DNA from: Actinomadura rupiterrae
GTDB taxonomy: Bacteria > Actinomycetota > Actinomycetes > Streptosporangiales > Streptosporangiaceae
DNA: 64,000 bases
Assembly (NCBI RefSeq): GCF_024172125.1
Contig: NZ_JAMZEA010000010.1
Coordinates: forward strand, 326,477-390,476
Direction of reading: 5' to 3'
Made by a program: the position numbers and the translations under genes. How positions within the stretch are numbered: position 1 is the first letter of the stretch; the number at the start of each line of letters is the position of its first letter. The notes beneath the pieces were generated by a model. That model did no database searches. It saw nothing but the letters and a program-made list of their open reading frames with translations, and was not told where the DNA came from. Shown here piece after piece: positions 42,259 to 52,737 of this stretch.

Positions 42259-42987
42259 TCAAGAAGCGGGCGCGTCCTCCGCGGGCGCGCCCGCTTCGAT
42301 TCCCGGCCCCGCTTCGATTCCTGGCCCCGCTTCGATTCCCGGTCCAGGAGGCCCCGGAGCCGCTTCCGGACGCGCCGAGAACAGCGCCTCCAGGCAGGGA
42401 CCCATGCGCTCGTCCAGCTCGTCCACCGGGACGTTCATCTCCCGCGCCAGGTGCTCGCGGAACAGCGTGTACCCGTAGATCACCGAGGCGAGCGCGGCGT
42501 GCGCGGCGTCCACGTCATCGGTCGCCAGCTCGCCGCGCTCGGCGTCGGCGGCCAGCGCCGCCCGGCCCCCGCCCCGGTTCGGCAGGATGCGCGGGCGGTC
42601 GTCGCCGTCCAGTACCAGCAGCGTCACCAGCCGGATCGCCTCCGGCGCGGCGATGTTGGACGCCAGCAGCCGCGCCGGCCGCTCGGGCATCGGACCGGCC
42701 GAGGCCGCCGCCGCGTCCGCCGCGTTCCGCCGGGCCTCCCCGCGCAGCGCCGAGCGCAGCAGCGCCCGCCGCGACCCGAAGTACTGGTACACCAGCCCCC
42801 GGTTCACGCCCGCCTCGTCGGCGACCTCGCGCAGGTTCAGCCCCGCCAGCACGCCGCCCTCGCGGAGCCGGGCGATCGCCGCCCTGCGCAGCGCCTCCTC
42901 CGTCGCCTCCCGGTCCCGGACGGCCGGCCTGCCGTCGGCGGACTCGGCCTGGACGGGCCGAGGTCCGGGACCGTCGTCGGCGGTCAT
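42259..42987 (-). CDS. TetR/AcrR-family regulator of the acyl-CoA dehydrogenase operon
   Basis: A 242-residue repressor. The HTH reads LNLREVADEAGVNRGLVYQY followed by FGSRRALLRSALRGEARRNA (residues about 45-85). The C-terminus is a short repeat, PGIEAG three times, encoded by an 18-bp tandem repeat near 42290-42345, then APAEDAPAS. It starts two bases after the upstream acyl-CoA dehydrogenase stop, so the two form one operon. A 15-bp perfect palindrome upstream of the operon (44187-44205) is the likely binding site, giving autoregulation. Confidence 0.88.
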   Translation of the reverse strand: MTADDGPGPRPVQAESADGRPAVRDREATEEALRRAAIARLREGGVLAGLNLREVADEAGVNRGLVYQYFGSRRALLRSALRGEARRNAADAAAASAGPMPERPARLLASNIAAPEAIRLVTLLVLDGDDRPRILPNRGGGRAALAADAERGELATDDVDAAHAALASVIYGYTLFREHLAREMNVPVDELDERMGPCLEALFSARPEAAPGPPGPGIEAGPGIEAGPGIEAGAPAEDAPAS

Positions 42988-42989
42988 GC

Positions 42990-44141
42990 TCAGACCTTCA
43001 TGTCCTTGGCGATGATGGTCTTCAGGACCTCGCTGGTGCCGCCGTAGATGCGCGTCACGCGCGCGTCGGTGTACAGCCGCGCGATCGGGTACTCCAGGAT
43101 GTAGCCGTAGCCGCCGTGCAGCTGGAGGCACTTGTCGACCACGCGGGCCTGGGTCTCGGTGCAGAACAGCTTGGCGATGGCCGCGTCGGCGGGGGTGAGC
43201 TCCCCGGCGTCCAGGGCCTCGATGCAGCGGTCCAGCAGCGAGCGCGCCGCCTCCACCTCGGTCTGGCACTCGGCCAGCACGAACTTGGTGTTCTGGAAGG
43301 ACGACACGGTCTTGCCGAACACCTGCCGCTGCTGCACGTACTCCTTGGCGAAGTCGACGGCGGCGGCCGCCTGGGCGCAGGAGCTGAGCGCGATGCCGAG
43401 CCGCTCCTCGGCCAGGTTGTGGGTCAGGTACTCGAAGCCGCGGCCCTCCTCGCCGAGCAGGTCCTCCACCGGGACGCGGACGTCCACGAAGGACAGCTCG
43501 GCCGTGTCGGACGAGCGCAGCCCGATCTTCTCCAGCTTGCGGCCGACCGAGTAGCCCTCGCTCTTGGTATCCACGACCAGGATGGACAGGCCCGCGCGGC
43601 GGTTCTCCGGCGTGGCGGGGGAGGTGCGCGCGACGATCAGCACCCGGTCGGCCAGCACGCCGCCGGTGATGAAGGTCTTGGCGCCGTTGAGGACGTAGTG
43701 GTCGCCGTCCAGCTTCGCGGTGGTGGCGATGCCCGCCAGGTCCGAGCCGGTGCCGGGCTCGGTCATCGCGATCGCGAACATCGCCTCGCCGGAAACGAAC
43801 GCCGGCAGCCAGCGCTTCTTCTGCTCCTCGCTGGCGTACTTGAGCAGGTACGGCAGGCACAGGTTGACGTGCACGCTGTAGCCGCCGAAGCTCACCGCGC
43901 GCCGGGCGCACTCCTCGGCGATGACCGCCTGGTACTTGAAGCTGGTCTCGCCGGCGCCGCCGTACTCCTCGGGGACCTGGATCCCGAACACGCCCAGCTC
44001 GCCGAGCTGGTTGTAGAACTCGCGCGGCGGGTGGCCGGCGTGCTCCCATGCCTCGTAGTTCGGCGCCACCTCGGCGTCGATGAACTCCCGGATGGTCTCG
44101 CGGAACGCCTCGTGGTCCTCGTTGTACAGCGTGCGGCGCAC
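42990..44141 (-). CDS. Acyl-CoA dehydrogenase
   Basis: A 383-residue FAD flavoprotein for alpha,beta-dehydrogenation of acyl-CoA. It has LGVFGIQVPEEYGGAGETSF, the FAD segment FAIAMTEPGTGSDLAGIATT, LNGAKTFITGG, and near the end CLQLHGGYGYILEYPIARLY followed by DARVTRIYGGTSEVLKTIIA, where the catalytic Glu lies in the GGTSEV motif. The start is the GTG at 44141 (RRTLYNEDHEAFRETIREFI). It is first gene of an operon with tetR. Chain-length specificity cannot be read from the sequence; a role with IcmF in branched-chain acyl-CoA metabolism is inference. Confidence 0.9.
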   Translation of the reverse strand: MRRTLYNEDHEAFRETIREFIDAEVAPNYEAWEHAGHPPREFYNQLGELGVFGIQVPEEYGGAGETSFKYQAVIAEECARRAVSFGGYSVHVNLCLPYLLKYASEEQKKRWLPAFVSGEAMFAIAMTEPGTGSDLAGIATTAKLDGDHYVLNGAKTFITGGVLADRVLIVARTSPATPENRRAGLSILVVDTKSEGYSVGRKLEKIGLRSSDTAELSFVDVRVPVEDLLGEEGRGFEYLTHNLAEERLGIALSSCAQAAAAVDFAKEYVQQRQVFGKTVSSFQNTKFVLAECQTEVEAARSLLDRCIEALDAGELTPADAAIAKLFCTETQARVVDKCLQLHGGYGYILEYPIARLYTDARVTRIYGGTSEVLKTIIAKDMKV

Positions 44142-44186
44142 GTCAGCCCCTTCCCACGGCCGCCGCCGGCGCCCGGCTCGGGGCCG

Positions 44187-44205
44187 ACTTAGCGGAACGC
44201 TAAAT
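44187..44205. promoter_or_regulatory. Palindromic operator for the acyl-CoA dehydrogenase/TetR operon
   Basis: TTAGCG (44189-44194) and CGCTAA (44198-44203) are perfect complements around GAA, with one further matched pair outside. It lies 46 bases upstream of the GTG start, as expected for a TetR-type repressor site. Confidence 0.55.
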
Positions 44206-44365
44206 CATCTCGAAGACGATTCTAGTTCGGCCCGGACGCGCGGTGCGCGACCGGGGCCGTCCCCGGGGCGCGGCGGCCGAAAATTTACCGGGACGAAAGC
44301 GGGCAAAGCCGCCTCCACCTGCGCGGACGCCGTTGCAGCCGACCGGCAGCGGGCACGATCGCTAC

Positions 44366-45469
44366 ATGATCGCTATCGCTGGTCGGAGGATCACCTGGTC
44401 CGGGCTGGTGCCGTGGCTGGCGCTCGCGGCGCTGGCGGTGACCTGGGGGCGGGAGCTGCCGGCCCTGCTCGCCGCGGTGGTGGCGCTGCTGCTGTGCGGG
44501 GCGGTGCTCGCCGCGGTGCACCACGCCGAGGTGGTCGCGCACCGGGTCGGCGAGCCGTTCGGCTCCCTGGTGCTGGCGGTCGCGGTCACCGTGATCGAGG
44601 TCGCGCTGATCGTCAGCATGATGATCTCCGGCAGCGGCGCCAAGGCCGCCACCCTCGCCCGCGACACCGTGTTCGCCGCGGTGATGATCACCACCACCGG
44701 GATCGTCGGCAGCTCGCTGCTGGTCGCGGCGCTGCGCCGGCGCACCGCGGTCTTCAACGCCGAGGGCACCGGCGGCGCGCTGGCCACCGTGGCGACCCTG
44801 GCCACGCTCAGCCTCGTGCTGCCGACCTTCACCACCAGCAGCCCGCAGCACGAGTTCAGCCCCTCGCAGCTCGGCTTCGCCGCGGTCGCGTCGGTGGTGC
44901 TGTACGGGCTGTTCGTGCTCACCCAGACCGTCCGGCACCGGGACTACTTCCTGCCGGTCGACCGCAGCAGCGGCGGCGTCATCGACGAGGACGGCCATGC
45001 CGACCGCCCGTCCGCGCGCGCCGCCTACACCAGCCTGGCGTTCCTGCTTGTCGCGCTGGTCGGCGTGGTCGGCCTCGCCAAGGTCGAGTCGCCGACGATC
45101 GAGTCCGCGGTGGCGAGGATGGACCTGCCGCAGGCCGTGGTCGGCGTGGTGATCGCCCTGCTGGTGCTGCTTCCGGAGACCATCGCCGCGGTCCGCGCCG
45201 CGTCCCGGGACCGCCCGCAGATCAGCCTGAACCTGGCGTTCGGCTCGGCGATGGCGAGCATCGGCCCGACCATCCCGGTGATCGCGGTCGCGTCCATCTG
45301 GCTGTCCGGGCCGCTGAAGCTCGGGCTGGAGCCCGTCCACATGGTCCTGCTGGCGATCACCGTGGCGGTCTCCACCCTGACCGTCGTCCCCGGCCGGGCG
45401 ACCCTGCTCCAGGCCGGCCTGCACCTGGTCGTGTTCGCGGCCTTCCTCTTCCTGGCCGTCAAGCCCTGA
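44366..45469 (+). CDS. Ca2+/H+ antiporter, ChaA-like cation exchanger
   Basis: A 367-residue, about 11-TM protein of the Ca2+:cation antiporter superfamily. The two alpha-repeats with acidic residues are GEPFGSLVLAVAVTVIEVAL followed by IVSMMISG, and LLPETIAAVRAASRDRPQIS followed by LNLAFGSAMASIGPTIPVIA. The central loop is hydrophilic and acidic (VIDEDGHADRPSARA), as in ChaA. The ATG at 44366 places the first membrane segment directly after a short leader; upstream in-frame codons lack coding character. It probably exports Ca2+, or Na+/K+ at high pH. It is convergent with the DUF1003 gene. Confidence 0.88.
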   Translation: MIAIAGRRITWSGLVPWLALAALAVTWGRELPALLAAVVALLLCGAVLAAVHHAEVVAHRVGEPFGSLVLAVAVTVIEVALIVSMMISGSGAKAATLARDTVFAAVMITTTGIVGSSLLVAALRRRTAVFNAEGTGGALATVATLATLSLVLPTFTTSSPQHEFSPSQLGFAAVASVVLYGLFVLTQTVRHRDYFLPVDRSSGGVIDEDGHADRPSARAAYTSLAFLLVALVGVVGLAKVESPTIESAVARMDLPQAVVGVVIALLVLLPETIAAVRAASRDRPQISLNLAFGSAMASIGPTIPVIAVASIWLSGPLKLGLEPVHMVLLAITVAVSTLTVVPGRATLLQAGLHLVVFAAFLFLAVKP

Positions 45470-45475
45470 CGGGCG

Positions 45476-45934
45476 TCAGCCGCCCTGCCCGTCCTGCCCG
45501 CCGTCCTGCCGGGTGTTCTGCCGTTTCTCCTGCCGGACGTCGTGCCGGCCCTCGGCGACCGCCGCGTGGATCTCCTGGGTGAGCCTGTGGACGATCTCGG
45601 TCACCTGGGTGTTGTGCCGCAGCTCCAGCTCCTGCGCCTCGTAGTCGTGGTCGGCCTTGCGGCGGGCGAACTCGGCCTGCCGGTTCTGGCCGATCATCAC
45701 GAACGTGGACAGGAAGATCGCCTCCAGCGACACGATCAGTGTCAGCGTCTGCCACGGGCTCTTCTCGAAGAAGACCATCCAGACGGCGAACAGCGCCGCG
45801 TGGATGTAGACGAACATCATCGAGCCGGCGAACCGGGTGATCAGGTCGGCGACCCGCAGCTGGAGGTCGGCGGCCCGCTCCTTCTCGACGTCCAGCCGGG
45901 CGGGGTGCCCGGCCGGTGAGTCCTTGGTTCCCAT
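45476..45934 (-). CDS. DUF1003 family membrane protein
   Basis: A 152-residue protein with two membrane helices (SMMFVYIHAALFAVWMVFFE and LTLIVSLEAIFLSTFVMIGQ) joined by a short loop, preceded by a soluble N-terminus and followed by a charged coiled-coil-like tail (AEFARRKADHDYEAQELELR). NRQAEFARRKADHDY is the family fingerprint. Function unknown; members often neighbour magnesium transporter MgtE-type genes, not seen here. The ATG at 45934 fits. It ends six bases from the convergent antiporter stop. Confidence 0.88.
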   Translation of the reverse strand: MGTKDSPAGHPARLDVEKERAADLQLRVADLITRFAGSMMFVYIHAALFAVWMVFFEKSPWQTLTLIVSLEAIFLSTFVMIGQNRQAEFARRKADHDYEAQELELRHNTQVTEIVHRLTQEIHAAVAEGRHDVRQEKRQNTRQDGGQDGQGG

Positions 45935-46288
45935 CGGCCCACGGCCTTCCTCGCGACGGCTTGATCGGCCCCTCACCGTAGGAGCCCGGGCCGCCCGCGG
46001 GCAATGGGAAGGCCCGCCCGCGGGCCGTGGGGAGGGCGGTGCCGGGCGGGCCGGGCGGCCTCCGGGGCAGGACGGGCGGAGCGGGACGAGTCGGGCGCGG
46101 CGGAAGTTCGCCCGGACGAGGTTTCGGTCCGTGGCCTGATCCGGCCACCGCCAGACCTTGCGCCGCGGCCGGCGGCATGGTCCGGGATGCGGCCGTGCTG
46201 GTGGGGTGCGGAGGGGCCGGGACGCGGACCAAGGACGATCTACGCGTTCACCAAGGGAAGGGCTCGGGGACGTCCGGATGAGCCCTGG
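45935..46288. other. Gene-free region upstream of the DUF1003 gene
   Basis: About 350 bases, GC-rich, with G-runs such as GGGCGGGCCGGGCGGCC. Short frames are Gly/Arg-rich without domains. It must contain the DUF1003 promoter, but I see no clear -10/-35 pair. Confidence 0.4.
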
Positions 46289-46340
46289 AGAAAGTAAAAG
46301 CGACGCCGGGTGGATACGGGGGCAATCCACCCGGCGTCGC
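46289..46340 (-). terminator. Intrinsic terminator of the DUF3099 gene
   Basis: A perfect 16-bp inverted repeat (GCGACGCCGGGTGGAT at 46300-46315, complement at 46325-46340) with a nine-base loop. On the minus strand it is followed by TTTTACTTTCT, a T-rich tract, giving a classical rho-independent terminator 112 bases beyond the DUF3099 stop. Confidence 0.85.
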
Positions 46341-46452
46341 ATCATCGGTGTTCCGACGGGGGCCCGGAACACCGGCACGGGCGCCCCGACGGGGGACCAG
46401 AGCGCCGGAACAAATCGTACACCGAAACCCCCGGGCCCGAGTCAAGAGAATG

Positions 46453-46806
46453 TCACGACCCGATTTCTGGTCCATGTCCGGAAATCTCTTTCCGGTCCGG
46501 GCCTTCCGGGCTGTCGAAGCGGGCCCGGGACACCGGCTCGCGGCCCCCGTTGGCGACCACGACGCTGATGTAGGGCAGGAACAGAGCGCCCACCACGAAC
46601 AGGCCCACCACCCACAGCGGCGCACCGGCCATCCCGCTGAAGACCGCGCCGAGGAAGCAGACCGTGCGGATCCCCATCGACAGCAGGTACCGCTTCTGCC
46701 GCCGGTTGATGTCCTCGGACAGCGGGCGGGGCGCGTTGGTGACCGTGTACACCACCTGGTCACCGCGATGCTGCCGGACGTGCCCGTGCTGGTGCTTGGC
46801 CTTCAC
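46453..46806 (-). CDS. DUF3099 family membrane protein
   Basis: A 117-residue protein of unknown function. The start VKAKHQHGHVRQHRGDQVVY is followed by the DUF3099 segment TVTNAPRPLSEDINRRQKRY, then two membrane helices (IRTVCFLGAVFSGMAGAPLW and VVGLFVVGALFLPYISVVVA). Start is the GTG at 46806. A strong intrinsic terminator lies downstream. It stands alone between repeat-rich spacers. Confidence 0.85.
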   Translation of the reverse strand: MKAKHQHGHVRQHRGDQVVYTVTNAPRPLSEDINRRQKRYLLSMGIRTVCFLGAVFSGMAGAPLWVVGLFVVGALFLPYISVVVANGGREPVSRARFDSPEGPDRKEISGHGPEIGS

Positions 46807-47148
46807 AATTCAACGGTAGTCCCCCAGGTGGCGATCGACGACACCAGGTAGGGCAAACCTTCTGGCCGGTCCCGGTAGGGCCCGAACGTCCCGGAGCTGG
46901 CCCCTGGACGTCCCGGAAGCGGGCCCCGGACGTCCCGGAGGAGTCCCGAAGGGGTCCCGAGGCGTCCGGAAGCATCCCGGATGCTCCTGGGACGTCCTGA
47001 GAAGCCCGGAGCGCGGCGCGGTGGGCGGAACCCGGCCCGGTTTCCGCCCGCCGGCACCGACGCCGCACAAGGCCGCCTGGGCGCCCGCCCGCCTCCAGAC
47101 GCCCGCAGAGCCCGCCCGCCTCCAAGCGCCCGCGAGCCGCCCGCCCGC
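46807..47148. repeat. Degenerate repeat region between DUF3099 and tldE genes
   Basis: 342 gene-free bases. GGACGTCCCGGA-type units recur around 46904-46960, and CCCGCCCGCCTCCA recurs in a roughly 27-bp period at 47085-47130, next to the tldE stop at 47149. Copies are imperfect. Confidence 0.55.
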
Positions 47149-48527
47149 TCAGGAGGCCTGGGAGACCGTGGACATGTTGAAGTCCGGCACCCGCACCGCC
47201 GGCATCGCCGAGCGCTGGAAGTAGTCCGACCACTCCCGCGCCAGCGTCGGACGCGTCGCGCCGACCTCGGTGAGGCGGCCGAGCAGGTCCACCGGGCTCT
47301 CGTTGAACCGGAAGTTGTTCACCGCGCCGACGACCTCGCCGTCCTCGACCAGGTAGACGCCGTCGCGGGTGAGGCCGGTCAGCAGCAGCGACTGCGGGTC
47401 GACCTCGCGGATGTACCACAGGCAGGTCAGCAGCAGCCCGCGGCCGGTGCGCGCGACCATGTCGTCCAGCGACGCGTCGGCGCCCTCCGGGCCGGTCATC
47501 AGCAGGTTGTCCACCGCCGGGGTGACCGGCAGGCCGGTGACCTCGGACGAGCGGCGGGTCTGGGTGAGCGCGGCCAGCGTCCCGTCGTGGATCCAGTCGG
47601 TCGCCTGCAGCGGCAGCCCGTTGTCGAACACCGACTGGGTGCGGCCCGAGGAGTGCGCGATGACGAACGGCGCGGACTCGATCCCGGGCGCGGCCGGGTC
47701 GCTGAACAGCCGCACCGGCAGCGACGCCAGCTTCTCCCCGACGCGGGTGCCGCCGCCGGGCGCGCTGAACACCGTCGCGCCGTCGGCCGCGTCCCGCGCG
47801 CCCGCCGACCAGTACAGGTAGATCATCAGGTCGGCGACCGCGGACGGCGGCAGGACCGTCTCGTACCTCCCGGCGGGCAGGTCCACGCGGCGCTCGCCCC
47901 AGGCCAGCCGGCGCGCCAGGTCGGACGCCATCGCCGGCACGTCCACGTCGGCGAAGTCGCGGGTGCCGACGCCGGTCCACGCCGAGCCGCCCGCGCCCTT
48001 GGCGTTCAGCTCCAGCAGCCCGGTCGGCTGGTCGTGCCGGGCGCGCAGCCCCGCCGACGACCCGACGAACGTCGAGGTGACCATGTGGTTGGCGAACCCG
48101 TACAGCTTGCTGTCGCTCGCGGCGGCCGCCGCGAACGCCTCACCGAGCGCGGGCGCGACGTCCCGGTACACCCCGATGCCGGTGTCGGCGGGCGCCGCCG
48201 CCCAGTCGCCCAGCTCGCCCGAGAGCAGCGGCGCGGCGTCGTCGGCGGGCTCGTTGGACGCGGCGTCCGCCTCGGCGGCGCGCACCAGGTCCTCGATCCC
48301 GTCCGGGCCGACGGCCGCGCGCGACACCACGCCCGCCGCGACGCCCGCGGCGGACCGGCGCAGCGCGATCACGGTCAGCTCGCTGGAGCGGGTCACGCCG
48401 TTGGTGGTGAGGGTGTTGCCCGCCCAGCGCAGGTTCGCGGTGCTGGACTCGTCGGCGATGACGATGCAGTCGTCGGCGCGGGACAGCGCGAGCGCCCGTT
48501 CCACAGCCTCCTGCGGGGTGAGCGCGC

Positions 48528-48531
<4 letters not shown>
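47149..48531 (-). CDS. tldE: Metallopeptidase TldE/PmbA-related protein
   Basis: A 460-residue partner subunit of the TldD/TldE protease that trims unfolded peptides and processes some RiPP leaders. Features: ALALSRADDCIVIADESSTA, GYRETVLPPSAVADL-like YETVLPPSAVADLMIYLYWS and the C-terminal LVEDGEVVGAVNNFRFNESP. Like TldE it lacks the HExxxH zinc motif, which is in the upstream tldD. The GTG at 48531 overlaps the tldD stop by four bases, so subunits are cotranslated. No RiPP precursor gene is visible next to it. Confidence 0.9.
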
Positions 48532-50036
<1,505 letters not shown>

Positions 50037-50273
50037 GCTACCCCTTCGCCCTCCGGCTGATCATCACGCGGGCCCGGGTGTCGCGCTACCGGCCGGGTCC
50101 GGACGCTTCCGGACGGAGGCCGGGCGGAAGGACGCCCCCCGCCGAACGCCGTCCGGGGAGGCGCCGGGGGAACAAAGGTCGTTGCCGGATCTTGTCGGAA
50201 TGGCACATCTCTGCGGCCGGGGACGGGTCGATACGCTCGACCCCGATGTGATGTGGACGACGGAAGGCATGAG

Positions 50274-50978
50274 ATGAGTCGCTCTGTCCTGGTGACGGGC
50301 GGGAACCGGGGCATCGGCCTGGCGATCGCGCGCGAGCTGGCCGCCGCCGGTGACAAGGTCGCCGTCACCTACCGCTCCGGCGAGCCCCCCGAGGGGCTGT
50401 TCGGCGTGCGGTGCGACGTGACCAGCATGGAGGACGTGGACGCCGCGTTCGCGAAGGTGGAGGCGGAGCAGGGCCCGGTCGAGGTGCTGGTCGCCAACGC
50501 CGGGATCACCAAGGACACGCTGCTGGCCATCATGAGCGAGGAGGCGTTCAGCTCGGTGCTGGACACCAACCTCACCGGCGCGTTCCGGGTCGCCAAGCGG
50601 TCGGTGAAGACGATGATGCGCGCCCGCAAGGGCCGGATCATCCTGGTGTCCTCGGTGGTCGGCATGCTCGGCTCGGCGGGGCAGGCCAACTACGCCGCGT
50701 CCAAGGCGGGCCTGGTCGGCTTCGCCCGGTCGCTGGCCCGCGAGCTCGGCTCGCGCGGCATCACCGTGAACGTGGTGGCGCCCGGTTTCGTCGACACCGA
50801 CATGACCGCCGCGCTGTCGGAGGACCAGCAGAAGGCCATCAAGGGCGCCATCCCGCTCGGCCGCACCGCCCGGCCGGAGGAGATCGCCAAGGCCGTCGGG
50901 TTCCTGGCGTCGGAGGACGCGGGCTACATCACCGGCGCGGTCATCCCCGTGGACGGCGGACTGGGAATGGGGCACTGA
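50274..50978 (+). CDS. fabG: 3-oxoacyl-ACP reductase (MabA/FabG)
   Basis: A 234-residue short-chain dehydrogenase of FAS-II. The NADPH loop is VLVTGGNRGIGLAIARELAA, then VEVLVANAGITKDTLLAIMS (NAG motif), the catalytic Ser in ILVSSVVGMLGSAGQANYAA and YxxxK in NYAASKAGLVGFARSLAREL. The ATG at 50274 follows a GGAAGGC-like ribosome-binding site (ACGGAAGGCATGAG). It is five bases from fabI, the mycobacterial mabA-inhA arrangement. Confidence 0.93.
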   Translation: MSRSVLVTGGNRGIGLAIARELAAAGDKVAVTYRSGEPPEGLFGVRCDVTSMEDVDAAFAKVEAEQGPVEVLVANAGITKDTLLAIMSEEAFSSVLDTNLTGAFRVAKRSVKTMMRARKGRIILVSSVVGMLGSAGQANYAASKAGLVGFARSLARELGSRGITVNVVAPGFVDTDMTAALSEDQQKAIKGAIPLGRTARPEEIAKAVGFLASEDAGYITGAVIPVDGGLGMGH

Positions 50979-50983
50979 GCGCG

Positions 50984-51772
50984 ATGGGCATCCTCGACGG
51001 CAAGAACATCCTGGTCACCGGCGTCCTCACCGACGCCTCGATCGGCTTCCACGTCGCGCGGGTCGCGCAGCAGGAGGGCGCGCGCGTCGCGCTGACCGCC
51101 TACCCGCGCCCGACGCTGACCACCCGCACCGCCAAGCGGCTCCCGTCCGGTCCGGACGACGTCCCGCCGGTCATCGAGCTGGACGTCACCGACAGCGAGC
51201 AGCTCGACGCGCTCGCCGGGAACCTCACCGATGCCGGGTTCGACCGGCTCGACGGTGTCGTCCACTCCATCGGGTTCGCGCCGCAGACCGCGCTCGGCGG
51301 CAACTTCCTCGACACGCCGTGGGAGGACGTCGCGACCGCGGTGCACTCCTCGGCGTACTCGCTGAAGTCGCTGACCATGGCCTGCCTGCCGCTGATGAAG
51401 GACGGCGGCTCGGTCGTCGGCCTGGACTTCGACGCGACCGTGGCGTGGCCGGTCTACGACTGGATGGGCGTGGCGAAGGCGGGCCTGGAGTCCACCTGCC
51501 GCTACCTGGCCAAGTACCTCGGGCCGCAGAACGTCCGGGTGAACCTGGTCGCGGCCGGGCCGCTCGGCACGATGGCCGCCAAGAGCATCCCCGGCTTCCA
51601 GACGATGACCGACATGTGGCCGAAGACCGCGCCGCTCGGCTGGGACATCAAGGACAGCGAGCCCACCGCCAAGGCGATCGTGGCGCTGCTGTCGGACTGG
51701 TTCCCGGCGACCACCGGCGAGATCGTCCACGTGGACGGCGGCCTGCACGCCGTAGGCGCACCGCCCGCGTAA
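50984..51772 (+). CDS. fabI: Enoyl-ACP reductase (InhA/FabI)
   Basis: A 262-residue NADH-dependent enoyl-ACP reductase completing FAS-II elongation. MGILDGKNILVTGVLTDASI closely follows the InhA N-terminus, DRLDGVVHSIGFAPQTALGG includes the family's HSIG strand, and YDWMGVAKAGLESTCRYLAK holds the Y-x6-K catalytic pair typical of FabI. The end GEIVHVDGGLHAVG is standard. It is cotranscribed with fabG and followed by a strong hairpin. Confidence 0.95.
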   Translation: MGILDGKNILVTGVLTDASIGFHVARVAQQEGARVALTAYPRPTLTTRTAKRLPSGPDDVPPVIELDVTDSEQLDALAGNLTDAGFDRLDGVVHSIGFAPQTALGGNFLDTPWEDVATAVHSSAYSLKSLTMACLPLMKDGGSVVGLDFDATVAWPVYDWMGVAKAGLESTCRYLAKYLGPQNVRVNLVAAGPLGTMAAKSIPGFQTMTDMWPKTAPLGWDIKDSEPTAKAIVALLSDWFPATTGEIVHVDGGLHAVGAPPA

Positions 51773-51792
51773 CGCTTCCGCGCGAAAACGGA

Positions 51793-51831
51793 GAACGGCG
51801 GGTGGCACCGGTCCGGTGCCACCCGCCGTTC
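51793..51831. terminator. Bidirectional hairpin terminator between fabI and the convergent gene
   Basis: A 39-base perfect palindrome (19-base arms around one central T): GAACGGCGGGTGGCACCGG and its complement. It starts 20 bases after the fabI stop and 16 bases before the end of the leftward gene. Confidence 0.8.
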
Positions 51832-51846
51832 GGCGTTTCGGAGTCG

Positions 51847-52527
51847 TCAGCGCCGACCGGGGCGGCGGCGGATCTGGCGTCCGATATGGCTGAGGTTCAG
51901 CGCCGCCGCCGCGCCGACGACCGCGGCGGCTCCGGCGACCCACAGCATCTGGCCGCCCTCGGTGCGCTCGGACGCGGCGACCGGCGACACCAGGTGCGTC
52001 TGCGGGACGGGCTGGGAACCGACCGGCTGCGCTCCCGGCCCGGCTACCTGTGGCGCGGGCAGCAGGCCGGGCACGTTCGGCTGCTGGCCGTTCGGCGTGC
52101 CGGACGGGAACGGCTGCGGGGCCTGGTTGTCCATCAGCGTCGGCCCGTTGCCGCTCGGGACGCTCGTCCGCGGCCCGCCATTGCCGTTGTTCGGGGCCTT
52201 GTCGCCGCCCCCGCCGTTGCCGTTCTTGTCCCCGCCGCCTCCGGTGCCGTCCCCGCCGGGGCGGTTGATGTCCTTGTCATGCGACTTGGTGGGGGTGGGG
52301 GACGGGGTGTTGTGGTGGTCGAAGCGGTCGCGGAGGTTGTCGAGCTGGCACTTCCAGTTCTCGACCGTGCTCTTGGGGTCGGTGCCCTTCTTGCACGGCT
52401 TGGCGGCGCTCGCGCTCGCCGCCTCGGCGGAGGCCGCCGGGGCGCCGAACGCGGTGATGACCAGGGCGGTGGCGGAGACCGCCGTCGCCGCGGACCCGAG
52501 CCGCACGAAGCGTCGCTGCTGGGGCAT
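51847..52527 (-). CDS. Secreted, C-terminally anchored Gly/Pro-rich protein
   Basis: A 226-residue surface protein. A signal peptide (VSATALVITAFGAPAASAEA) is followed by a short segment with two cysteines (KPCKKGTDPKSTVENWKCQL), a low-complexity Gly/Asn/Lys/Pro linker (GGGGDKNGNGGGGDKAPNNG) and a C-terminal membrane helix MLWVAGAAAVVGAAAALNLS ending in a basic tail. This is a sortase-independent cell-surface stalk layout. No enzymatic domain is visible; function unknown. ATG at 52527 follows AGGAGTG. Confidence 0.75.
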   Translation of the reverse strand: MPQQRRFVRLGSAATAVSATALVITAFGAPAASAEAASASAAKPCKKGTDPKSTVENWKCQLDNLRDRFDHHNTPSPTPTKSHDKDINRPGGDGTGGGGDKNGNGGGGDKAPNNGNGGPRTSVPSGNGPTLMDNQAPQPFPSGTPNGQQPNVPGLLPAPQVAGPGAQPVGSQPVPQTHLVSPVAASERTEGGQMLWVAGAAAVVGAAAALNLSHIGRQIRRRPGRR

Positions 52528-52737
52528 GTCACTCCTTCGCTGTTGACGCCCCGTCCAAGAGGATCGGACGGGGCGGTCGCGCCGGGTTCGCGCCTTCGTG
52601 ATCGAATCGTGCCGCACGACGCCCCCGCGGTAAACACCGACACGAGGGTTTCCCGCGTCCCGGCAAAACCACCCCGCCCCCAGCGCCGCACAAGCGCCCG
52701 CTCCGAACGCGCGGACGGGCCGGGCGGGCGAGGCGTG

